A DNA stretch of 5,802 bases. Origin: S5-A14a sp022766365 (lineage in GTDB: Bacteria; Bacillota; Clostridia; Peptostreptococcales; Anaerovoracaceae). The notes under the pieces were generated by a model that saw only the letters and a program-made list of their open reading frames with translations, searched no databases and was not told the origin of the DNA. Shown here one piece after another: positions 1 to 5,125 of the stretch. Position 1 is the stretch's first letter; each line of letters opens with the position of its first letter. The translations under genes were made by a program, and so were the position numbers. The stretch lies in NCBI GenBank assembly GCA_050313295.1, contig JBNPLD010000033.1. One strand, 5' to 3'.

Positions 1-1
1 G

Positions 2-9
2 CCTCCTTT
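2..9 (-). promoter_or_regulatory. Shine-Dalgarno of a gene beginning outside the window
   Basis: The minus strand reads AAAGGAGG here, a perfect Shine-Dalgarno core, with the window ending one base later. A start codon would be expected 5-9 nt further on, outside the window, so the next minus-strand gene begins there. Its product cannot be known from this sequence. It lies after the ispH terminator and has its own candidate promoter, so it is probably a separate transcription unit. Confidence 0.6.
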
Positions 10-15
10 GTATGT

Positions 16-31
16 GGTAATCCCTGTTACC
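16..31 (-). repeat. small hairpin in the leader of the off-window gene
   Basis: Inverted repeat GGTAA/TTACC with a 6-nt loop (21-26), seven bases before the Shine-Dalgarno at 2-9 in the transcribed direction. With only five base pairs it is weak. It could influence ribosome access, or it could be chance. Confidence 0.3.
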
Positions 32-51
32 TTTGTTCTTGTTCAAACTCA

Positions 52-80
52 AGTATACAGGTAAATCCACGTATCTACAA
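52..80 (-). promoter_or_regulatory. candidate sigma-70-type promoter for the off-window gene
   Basis: On the minus strand, TTGTAG (75-80) is followed after exactly 17 nt by TATACT (52-57). The -10 matches consensus at five of six positions and the -35 at only three. A transcript would start near 45 and reach the Shine-Dalgarno at 2-9 after a short leader. Position between the ispH terminator and a strong ribosome-binding site supports it; the weak -35 keeps confidence moderate. Confidence 0.4.
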
Positions 81-154
81 ACGTGAGGTCACTTCATATT
101 ATCTTTCTCATATAAAATGATGCGTAAATGCGTAACTCCGTCTCCTTCCCATAT

Positions 155-183
155 AAACAGAAAACGGGTCGTATGACCCGTTT
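155..183 (-). terminator. intrinsic terminator after ispH-S1
   Basis: A perfect 9-bp stem (AAACGGGTC at 162-170 with GACCCGTTT at 175-183) closes on a 4-nt loop. In the minus direction it is followed by a T-rich tract (TTTTCTGTTT). It begins 58 nt after the ispH stop codon and ends the rarA-ispH transcript. On the plus strand the stem is followed by only three T and then AATTG, so it is mainly a minus-strand terminator. Confidence 0.85.
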
Positions 184-241
184 AATTGCACGCATTAACC
201 CCATTTCTTCAGCATACACGCCTGACATTAGGGGCATTGAA

Positions 242-2743
242 TTATTCGCACTCTGCATTCTGTAAATATGCATCGCAAGCAAGCTTATCTTTATCAGCTT
301 TCTCATCTCTATCGGCTGTAGCTTCAGCAATTTCATCCGCAGCTCTGTCAGATTCTCCGGCTTCCTTTGCACTCTTATCTGCATCCTTTGCAAGTTCATG
401 ATCAAGAGGCTTACCCTCGGAATCCTCCAAATAATAATCTTGATCTTCTTGTTTCTGTTCCGGTTCCCCTACCTTTTCAGCACTGCTGTCATAGTGACCT
501 TCGACTGCTTCCCTTGCACCTGCTACTCTGTCAGTCTCAATAGTCGATTCTGCAAGTTCATCGCCTTCATTCTTTGCTCCTGCAGCCTCGAGCATAGTTT
601 CTTTATCTTTTGCAAGTTCACTGTCCTGATCTGGTGCAGAATCAGTCTTGAAATAATAATCACCTTCACTTGTGTCAGCATCAGCATCTGCAACGTTCTC
701 ATTTTCATCAGCACTTTCTGCGTTGCTATCCTGCTGAGCACTTTGAAGTTCTGAATAGTCCATAGTATCCTTCAAGCTAAGACTAATCCTTCTCTTCTCA
801 GTGTCGATTGCAATTACCTTTGCATACACAATCTGACCCACTTTTAGAACGTCAGAAGTATGTGCGATCCTCTGTCTCGAAATCTCAGAGATGTGTACCA
901 ATCCGTCAAGTCCGGCTTCAATCTCTACGAATGCACCGTAATCCTTAATCTGTACTACCTTACCTTTAACAATATCCCCTTCTCTGATCTTGTCATCTAT
1001 TACCGACCATGGTTCAGGGGTTGTCTGCTTGAGGCCAAGCGAAATCCTGCCTGTCTCCTCATTCATGGCGAGAACCTTAACATTGATTGTCTCACCAAGA
1101 GTAAGAACTTCCTTAGGATGCTTCAACTTGCCCCAAGAAATTTCGGATATATGCAGCAGTCCGTCTAATCCTCCTATATCAACGAAAGCTCCGAAATCGG
1201 TAAACCTCATAACCTTACCTTCGATGATATCTCCTTCATGGATATTCTCCCAGATGGCCTCTATCTGTTTCTTTCTCTCTTCTCTCAATACGCTCTTCCT
1301 TGAGAAGATAGCTCTCTGCTTCTTTAGATCACACCTGATCACTCTAGCCTCTAATTCCTGTCCGACGAATTCCTCTGCATTCTCAATATACTTATTGGAA
1401 AGCTGGGACATCGGTATGAAGCCGGTTATATCCTTATATTCAGCAATTGCGCCACTTGCTATAGCCTTAGTAACTTTTACTGTTATGATGTCTTTCTTTT
1501 CGTAAGCTTCAGCAAGTTCATTCCAGTGTTCAATTATGGCTAAGCCCTTCTGAGAAAGCAAAATGCCACCATCATCGTCCCCCGTCTGCTTAACTATGGC
1601 TTGAATCTCATCGTCTTCCTTAAACTTGTCCTTAAGAGTTTCTCCTTCAGATAGCGAAGCCTCTTCCTTCTTTAGGATTCCGTCCTTTTTGAAACCAAGG
1701 TTTACAATAACTTCGTCATCCGTAACCATATGAACCTGGCCTTCGACGATGTCGCCATTCTTTGGCAATTTCAGAGAAGACTCGATTTCATCCATGAAAT
1801 CTTCCATAGGGTTCTGCACATTGTTTTCTAGTTGCTTATCAGTCATATTAGCAATAACCTCCTTAATTACGGTTCCAGGCGTCGATGCACCTGCCGCAAT
1901 ACCTATTTTATAATATTTTGCAAGTTCTTGCAATGGTAAATCGTGAATATTTTCGGCAAAATAAGAATTTTCACAGTATTCCGATGCGATTTCGAATAAC
2001 TTCCGGCTATTACTGCTATTCATTCCGCCAAGGATTACCATCGCTTCCATCTTTTTCGCTAATTCTTTGCAGCTTTCCTGGCGAAGAGTTGTAGCATTGC
2101 AAATGGTATTTTCGGTTTCATAGTCTATGCAATTCTCAGTTAGCAGGTCTAAAACTCCCATGTATGTTTCTACCTTAAGGGTCGTCTGACATACAACAAA
2201 ACATTTTCGCCCCTTGAGTTTGTCAAACACATCGGATTTTTCCAACTCATGTCTGCTATTGACTATAATTCCTTCTCTATTGCACCACCCGTTGATGCCG
2301 ACCACTTCAGGATGCTCAGCCGTACCTACTATTATTATACTTCGCCCTTTATCATAGGCTGCTCTTACCAGTTCGTGAATCCTCTCAACAAACGGACATG
2401 TTGCATCCACTATGTTTATGCCCAGTTCCTTAGCTTCAGCATAAAAATCCTCACCTTGTCCGTGAGATCTGACAATGACCGTATCTCCTTCAATGGCCTC
2501 TTCAGGGCTGTTAATAATCGCTATTCCCTTAGAGTTCAGCTCATCAATCACTGTCTGATTATGAATAAGAGGTCCCAAAGTATATATTCTATTTCTATCA
2601 TGGTAAGAAGTGCCTTGAGTTTCCATTTTATCAAGTTGCTCCAATGTCTTGTCCAGAGCCCTCTTCACCCCAAAACAGAAACCGGAATTTTCACTTATGC
2701 ATATCTCTCGTTTTCTCATATTATCACTCGCATTTTCAATCAT
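242..2743 (-). CDS. ispH: 4-hydroxy-3-methylbut-2-enyl diphosphate reductase (IspH/LytB) fused to S1 RNA-binding domains
   Basis: IspH is the [4Fe-4S] enzyme of the last MEP-pathway step, reducing HMBPP to IPP and DMAPP. Residues about 13-300 are a complete IspH domain: the three cluster cysteines are C23 (GFCFGV), C116 (DATCPF) and C215 (TICNATT). Substrate-pocket residues are H61, H94 (RSHG), H144 and E146 (EHPEV), T188 (QTTL), the SSNS motif at 243-246 and S287. Four S1 (OB-fold) repeats follow at about 330-399, 418-485, 503-572 and 588-658. The last two are canonical (DFGAF/DYGAF, then GLDGLLHISEI-type motifs); the first two are divergent. Such IspH-S1 fusions are known in Clostridia; the S1 part presumably binds RNA or ribosomes. 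Residues 661-833 form an acidic tail (55 Asp/Glu against 17 Lys/Arg) with an internal duplication. The 833-residue length compares with about 280-320 for IspH alone. The start is uncertain: the ATG at 2743 lacks a well-placed Shine-Dalgarno, and the ATG at 2719 (residue 9, MRKREIC) sits closer to the usual IspH N-terminus and has a weak GAGTG before it. Probably co-transcribed with rarA upstream. Confidence 0.95.
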   Translation of the reverse strand: MIENASDNMRKREICISENSGFCFGVKRALDKTLEQLDKMETQGTSYHDRNRIYTLGPLIHNQTVIDELNSKGIAIINSPEEAIEGDTVIVRSHGQGEDFYAEAKELGINIVDATCPFVERIHELVRAAYDKGRSIIIVGTAEHPEVVGINGWCNREGIIVNSRHELEKSDVFDKLKGRKCFVVCQTTLKVETYMGVLDLLTENCIDYETENTICNATTLRQESCKELAKKMEAMVILGGMNSSNSRKLFEIASEYCENSYFAENIHDLPLQELAKYYKIGIAAGASTPGTVIKEVIANMTDKQLENNVQNPMEDFMDEIESSLKLPKNGDIVEGQVHMVTDDEVIVNLGFKKDGILKKEEASLSEGETLKDKFKEDDEIQAIVKQTGDDDGGILLSQKGLAIIEHWNELAEAYEKKDIITVKVTKAIASGAIAEYKDITGFIPMSQLSNKYIENAEEFVGQELEARVIRCDLKKQRAIFSRKSVLREERKKQIEAIWENIHEGDIIEGKVMRFTDFGAFVDIGGLDGLLHISEISWGKLKHPKEVLTLGETINVKVLAMNEETGRISLGLKQTTPEPWSVIDDKIREGDIVKGKVVQIKDYGAFVEIEAGLDGLVHISEISRQRIAHTSDVLKVGQIVYAKVIAIDTEKRRISLSLKDTMDYSELQSAQQDSNAESADENENVADADADTSEGDYYFKTDSAPDQDSELAKDKETMLEAAGAKNEGDELAESTIETDRVAGAREAVEGHYDSSAEKVGEPEQKQEDQDYYLEDSEGKPLDHELAKDADKSAKEAGESDRAADEIAEATADRDEKADKDKLACDAYLQNAECE
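390..439 (-). repeat. tail repeat copy 2 (inside ispH-S1)
   Basis: This 50-nt coding segment starts the second copy of a duplicated stretch of the acidic tail. It encodes residues 769-785 (DYYL...DHELAK). It is flanked by the same two blocks as copy 1, AAATAATAATC and GCAAGTTCA on the plus strand, at identical spacing and exactly 222 nt (74 codons) away. The middle of the unit has diverged. Confidence 0.65.
612..661 (-). repeat. tail repeat copy 1 (inside ispH-S1)
   Basis: First copy of the duplicated tail unit, encoding residues 695-711 (DYYF...DSELAK). The protein similarity continues past the 50-nt block: ELAKD recurs at 709-713 and 783-787, and DELAEST at about 728-734 is matched by DEIAEAT at about 803-809, one residue out of register. 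This points to an old in-frame duplication of roughly 65-74 codons. Confidence 0.65.
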
Positions 2744-2794
2744 TATAAAAAAGAGCGATGACTCCTATACTGCTATCTGTCTCCTTTTCAACTC

Positions 2795-4174
2795 CTATTT
2801 ATCATCTTCCTCGCTTATTTTTGCACCGTGTGAAACCTCATGTCCATGTGAAACTGTATTTTCTTCTTTACGTAACTCATTATGTTCGGGTGTTTCATTT
2901 CGCTTAGCACGAATAGACTTAAGATATGCTGCAAAGCCTTTCTCTGAACCGTTATCTGTTGGATTATAGTATCTCACTTCACTCTCAAACAGATTGTCAG
3001 GCAGATACTGCTGTTCCACATATCCACCATAGGCATGAGGATAGAGATAACCCTTGCCATAACCTTTATTCCTTGCTCCCTGATAATGGCTGTCTCGCAA
3101 ATGATCGGGCACCGGATCGATATCCTTATGCCTTATATCATTCATGGCTTTCTGCAAAGCCTCATACGACCTATTGGATTTAGGAGATGATGCCATCAAA
3201 ATAACAGCCTCAGCCAGAATTAAGCTTGCCTCCGGGAATCCCACCATCCTGGCAGCCTGTACACAGCTTGTGACTACAGAAATTGCATTCGGATACGCCA
3301 TTCCGACATCCTCAGAGGCCATCACAAGAAGTCTCCTCCCGATAGTCATCAGGTCTGCGCCTCCATCCACAAGTCGTGCAAAATAATGTATCGCCGCGTC
3401 AGGATCCGATCCCCTGACAGACTTCTGTAAAGCAGATAAAAGATCATATCTGTCATCACCATTATGATAAAAGCCGATCTTTCTTTGGAGAGCTTCACAC
3501 ACTTTCTCCGATGTTAATATATCTCCATCAGACATGTTGTCAATGATAAATCCAAGCGTATCAAGAGCAACTCTTCCGTCCCCATTTGAATATTCCGCCA
3601 ATGTGTCAATAGCTTCGTCTCTATACTCAATTTTCAGATTTCCAAATCCCTTCTCCTTGTCGTTTAAACAGTTAAAAATTATAGCTTTTAAATCATCGAT
3701 GGTAAGTCGCTTAAATTCATATATATTCCTAACTCTGCTGAGCACAGCATTGTTAATCGAAAAGAACGGATTCTCAGTTGTGCTGCCTATAAACTTAATT
3801 ATACCATCTTCCAAGGCTTTAAGCAGGGAGTCCTGTTGCAGCTTGTTCCACCTATGAAACTCATCTATGTATAGAAATATAGGCTTGCCTATGAGGCTGT
3901 GAAAACTCGTATCTGCATCGGCAAGTAGAGCTTTCAGCTCCTTGGTACCTGTGGACGAAGCATTAATCTCCACAAAATCCTGATCCATCTCTCGTGCAAT
4001 AATCCGAGCCAGCGTAGTCTTACCAGTGCCGGAATGTCCATAGAAGATTGCTGAATTAAAGTTCTTGTTCTTAATTGCATTATAGAAAAGCGAACCCTTA
4101 CTTAGAAAATGGTCCTGCCCGACAAATTTATCTAAACTTTCCGGTCGCATTCGCGTGGATAATGGAATCATCAT
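2795..4174 (-). CDS. rarA: replication-associated recombination protein RarA (MgsA/WRNIP1-family AAA+ ATPase)
   Basis: RarA is a clamp-loader-like AAA+ ATPase that acts at stalled or gapped replication forks in the cytoplasm. All landmarks are visible: the Walker A loop GHSGTGKTT (46-54), Walker B LYIDE followed by the family signature FHRWNK (101-111), sensor 1 GSTTENPFF (130-138), the arginine-finger region SRVR (146-149) and a sensor-2-like GDGRVALDTL (198-207). The C-terminal half carries the diagnostic RYDLLSALQKSVRGSDPDAA stretch (242-261) and the RRLLVMASEDVGMAYP region (280-295) of the tetramerisation part. The 459-residue length is slightly above the usual 420-440 because of a hydrophilic tail (about 427-459) holding a six-residue repeat (VSHGHE, VSHGAK). 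The gene opens with two ATGs: AAGAGG at 4178-4183 is 3 nt from the first and 6 nt from the second, so translation may really begin at 4171. A strong promoter lies just upstream. The ispH-S1 gene follows after 51 nt without a convincing terminator, so the two probably share a transcript. Confidence 0.95.
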   Translation of the reverse strand: MMIPLSTRMRPESLDKFVGQDHFLSKGSLFYNAIKNKNFNSAIFYGHSGTGKTTLARIIAREMDQDFVEINASSTGTKELKALLADADTSFHSLIGKPIFLYIDEFHRWNKLQQDSLLKALEDGIIKFIGSTTENPFFSINNAVLSRVRNIYEFKRLTIDDLKAIIFNCLNDKEKGFGNLKIEYRDEAIDTLAEYSNGDGRVALDTLGFIIDNMSDGDILTSEKVCEALQRKIGFYHNGDDRYDLLSALQKSVRGSDPDAAIHYFARLVDGGADLMTIGRRLLVMASEDVGMAYPNAISVVTSCVQAARMVGFPEASLILAEAVILMASSPKSNRSYEALQKAMNDIRHKDIDPVPDHLRDSHYQGARNKGYGKGYLYPHAYGGYVEQQYLPDNLFESEVRYYNPTDNGSEKGFAAYLKSIRAKRNETPEHNELRKEENTVSHGHEVSHGAKISEEDDK

Positions 4175-4177
4175 GTG

Positions 4178-4183
4178 CCTCTT
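4178..4183 (-). promoter_or_regulatory. ribosome-binding site of rarA
   Basis: AAGAGG on the minus strand. Spacing is 3 nt to the ATG at 4174 and 6 nt to the adjacent ATG at 4171. The latter is nearer to normal, so the second methionine is the likelier start. The effect on the protein is a single residue. Confidence 0.55.
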
Positions 4184-4226
4184 TCATATAGCATTCACCA
4201 AATCGAACATTTGTTTCTTTTCATTT

Positions 4227-4255
4227 ATTATAACTTATTCCCCATAGGATAGCAA
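4227..4255 (-). promoter_or_regulatory. sigma-70/SigA-type promoter of the rarA-ispH operon
   Basis: TTGCTA (4250-4255) and a perfect TATAAT (4227-4232) on the minus strand are separated by 17 nt. The predicted start is near 4220, giving a leader of about 45 nt to rarA. The promoter begins about a dozen bases after the tRNA terminator, which separates the two transcription units cleanly. Confidence 0.75.
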
Positions 4256-4267
4256 AGAGTTTTTAAC

Positions 4268-4297
4268 AAAAAAGAAAAACCGTTGAATCATCAACGG
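4268..4297 (-). terminator. intrinsic terminator of the tRNA operon
   Basis: In the minus direction, CCGTTGA (4291-4297) pairs perfectly with TCAACGG (4280-4286) across a 4-nt loop. It is followed by TTTTTCTTTTTT (4268-4279). It lies 7 nt beyond the CCA end of tRNA-Cys, the last gene of the cluster. Confidence 0.9.
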
Positions 4298-4304
4298 CTC
4301 AGAT

Positions 4305-4379
<75 letters not shown>

Positions 4380-4382
4380 ACA

Positions 4383-4407
4383 GGAAGCATGTAACCCACT
4401 TGCTTCC
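4383..4407 (-). repeat. 7-bp hairpin in the Gln-Cys tRNA spacer
   Basis: A perfect inverted repeat GGAAGCA (4383-4389)/TGCTTCC (4401-4407) with an 11-nt loop fills most of the 33-nt spacer between tRNA-Gln and tRNA-Cys. No T-tract follows, so it is not an intrinsic terminator. A role in processing or folding of the precursor is an inference. Confidence 0.6.
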
Positions 4408-4412
4408 GTATT

Positions 4413-4487
4413 TGGCTAGGGTAGCAGGATTCGAACCTGCGCATGATGGAATCAGAATCCATTGCCTTACCGCTTGGCGATACCCCA
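4413..4487 (-). tRNA. tRNA-Gln (CTG)
   Basis: This 75-nt cloverleaf has acceptor arms TGGGGTA and TACCCTA (one G-T wobble at 2-71), discriminator G and an encoded CCA (4413-4415). The anticodon arm is ATGGA-TTCTGAT-TCCAT, so the anticodon is CTG, reading CAG. The body matches bacterial tRNA-Gln, whose U1-A72 pair is characteristic. The TTG isoacceptor needed for CAA codons is not in this cluster. Only 3 nt separate it from tRNA-His. Confidence 0.94.
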
Positions 4488-4490
4488 TCG

Positions 4491-4567
4491 TGGGGTGGAT
4501 AGTGGGATTCGAACCCACGTATACAGGAGCCACAACCCTGTGTCTTAACCACTTGACGATACCCACC
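4491..4567 (-). tRNA. tRNA-His (GTG)
   Basis: The anticodon arm is CAGGG-TTGTGGC-TCCTG, anticodon GTG. The gene encodes the extra G at position -1 opposite C73, the identity element of bacterial tRNA-His, giving an 8-bp acceptor stem (GGTGGGTA with TATCCACC, one G-T pair). CCA is encoded at 4491-4493. The 5' end is put at 4567 to include G-1. Confidence 0.96.
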
Positions 4568-4570
4568 ACA

Positions 4571-4612
4571 GATTCCTAATAAGGAATCGTTCGAATTTTA
4601 CTAAGATTCGAA
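4571..4612 (-). repeat. two adjacent perfect 7-bp hairpins in the Asp-His tRNA spacer
   Basis: The 49-nt spacer is almost filled by two inverted repeats one base apart. One is GATTCCT (4571-4577)/AGGAATC (4582-4588) with a 4-nt loop; the other is TTCGAAT (4590-4596)/ATTCGAA (4606-4612) with a 9-nt loop. Neither is followed by a T-tract in the direction of transcription, so they are not classical terminators. They may guide precursor processing or be the scar of lost tRNA genes. Confidence 0.6.
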
Positions 4613-4616
4613 AAAT

Positions 4617-4693
4617 TGGCGACCTGGAACGGGCTCGAACCGTCGACCTCCAGCGTGACAGGCTGGCATTCTAACCAACTGAACTACCAGGCC
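4617..4693 (-). tRNA. tRNA-Asp (GTC)
   Basis: This 77-nt cloverleaf has acceptor arms GGCCTGG and CCAGGTC (one G-T at 2-71), discriminator G and an encoded CCA (4617-4619). The anticodon arm is CCAGC-CTGTCAC-GCTGG, anticodon GTC. The D-arm is GTTCAGTTGG-like and the T-loop TTCGAGC. It is separated from tRNA-Val by 9 nt. Confidence 0.96.
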
Positions 4694-4702
4694 AGAATAA
4701 AT

Positions 4703-4778
4703 TGGTGGGCGCAATAGGGCTCGAACCTATGACCCCCTGCTTGTAAGGCAGGTGCTCTCCCAGCTGAGCTATGCGCCC
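4703..4778 (-). tRNA. tRNA-Val (TAC)
   Basis: This 76-nt cloverleaf has a perfect 7-bp acceptor (GGGCGCA/TGCGCCC), discriminator A and an encoded CCA (4703-4705). The anticodon arm is CCTGC-CTTACAA-GCAGG, anticodon TAC. It is the second gene of the operon, 7 nt after tRNA-Met. Confidence 0.97.
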
Positions 4779-4785
4779 ATAAATG

Positions 4786-4862
4786 TGGTAGCGGCGAGTG
4801 GACTCGAACCACCGACCTTCCGGGTATGAACCGGACGCTCTAGCCAGCTAAGCTACACCGCC
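4786..4862 (-). tRNA. elongator tRNA-Met (CAT)
   Basis: This 77-nt cloverleaf has acceptor arms GGCGGTG and CGCCGCT (G1-T72 wobble), discriminator A and an encoded CCA (4786-4788). The anticodon arm is TCCGG-TTCATAC-CCGGA, anticodon CAT. It lacks the three G-C pairs next to the anticodon loop and the unpaired 1-72 position of an initiator. The body closely resembles Firmicute elongator tRNA-Met rather than the lysidine-modified tRNA-Ile2. It is the first gene of the operon. Confidence 0.94.
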
Positions 4863-4929
4863 ACATACATGGATTCCCAATTTACCTGATGATCTTCCAA
4901 TTCAGACTCTTACTTATGACTTAACCTTT

Positions 4930-4999
4930 CTTTCACGAATATTGTCTTCTAATATCTAAGATATCAGACAAGAAAAAAAGGCCTAACTTCGTGTGAAAG
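4930..4999 (-). promoter_or_regulatory. long hairpin in the tRNA-operon leader
   Basis: The untranslated leader between the promoter and tRNA-Met (about 5024 to 4863) can fold over 70 nt into three stacked stems. The outer stem is CTTTCA..TGAAAG (4994-4999 with 4930-4935) plus CGAA/TTCG (4988-4991 with 4936-4939), interrupted by a 2-nt bulge. The middle stem is TTGTCT/AGACAA (4966-4971 with 4942-4947). The inner stem is ATATC/GATAT (4960-4964 with 4952-4956) on a 3-nt loop. The large internal loop carries AGGCC and seven T. A competing short hairpin TAACTT/AAGTTA (4997-5002 with 4984-4989) uses bases of the outer stem and precedes the T run (4973-4979) by 4 nt, so an attenuation-like switch is conceivable but unproven. 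Confidence 0.5.
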
Positions 5000-5030
5000 T
5001 TAAAAACTTTGGAAAATCATTGCAAAAGAT

Positions 5031-5059
5031 ATGATACCAAAATATGGTGATGGTGTCAA
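5031..5059 (-). promoter_or_regulatory. sigma-70/SigA-type promoter of the tRNA operon
   Basis: A perfect TTGACA (5054-5059) and TATCAT (5031-5036, five of six) on the minus strand are separated by exactly 17 nt. The predicted start near 5024 gives about 160 nt of leader before tRNA-Met. The -35 is centred in a short palindrome (ATGGT..ACCAT, 5050-5063), and ATGGTG occurs twice in tandem at 5044-5055 on the plus strand. Confidence 0.85.
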
Positions 5060-5096
5060 CCATTTTTTAAATTCTTGTTTTCTTATATTTATACCA

Positions 5097-5114
5097 TGCT
5101 GATTAAATTCAGCA
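5097..5114 (-). terminator. weak hairpin after the lipoprotein gene
   Basis: A 6-bp inverted repeat TGCTGA/TCAGCA with a 6-nt loop lies 11 nt after the lipoprotein stop codon. The following minus-strand sequence has no run of T, so it is at best a weak terminator or a transcript-stabilising stem. Read-through into the tRNA promoter region is possible. Confidence 0.3.
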
Positions 5115-5125
5115 ATAATCTTGCT

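Noticed and set aside
94..405. Open frame of about 100 codons on the minus strand
   Set aside because: It lies in another frame of the repetitive acidic tail of ispH-S1, has no ribosome-binding site and resembles no protein; only its last codons extend beyond the gene.
990..1505. Plus-strand open frame of 171 codons, and similar ones at 398-754 and 2249-2761
   Set aside because: They are antisense shadows of ispH-S1, whose motifs and domains account for the coding signal; the shadow proteins are Ser/Cys-rich with no recognisable fold.
2744..2765. Terminator or promoter between rarA and ispH
   Set aside because: The six-T run is preceded by only a 3-bp stem (GAG/CTC), and the TATAAT overlapping the ATG at 2743 has no acceptable -35 at 16-18 nt.
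4786..4862. tRNA with CAT anticodon as initiator tRNA or tRNA-Ile2
   Set aside because: The 1-72 position is paired, the three G-C pairs of an initiator anticodon stem are absent, and the body fits elongator tRNA-Met, not tRNA-Ile2.
4863..5024. T-box riboswitch in the tRNA-operon leader
   Set aside because: No AGGGTGG-type T-box core or specifier loop is visible, and T-boxes control amino-acid genes rather than tRNA operons.
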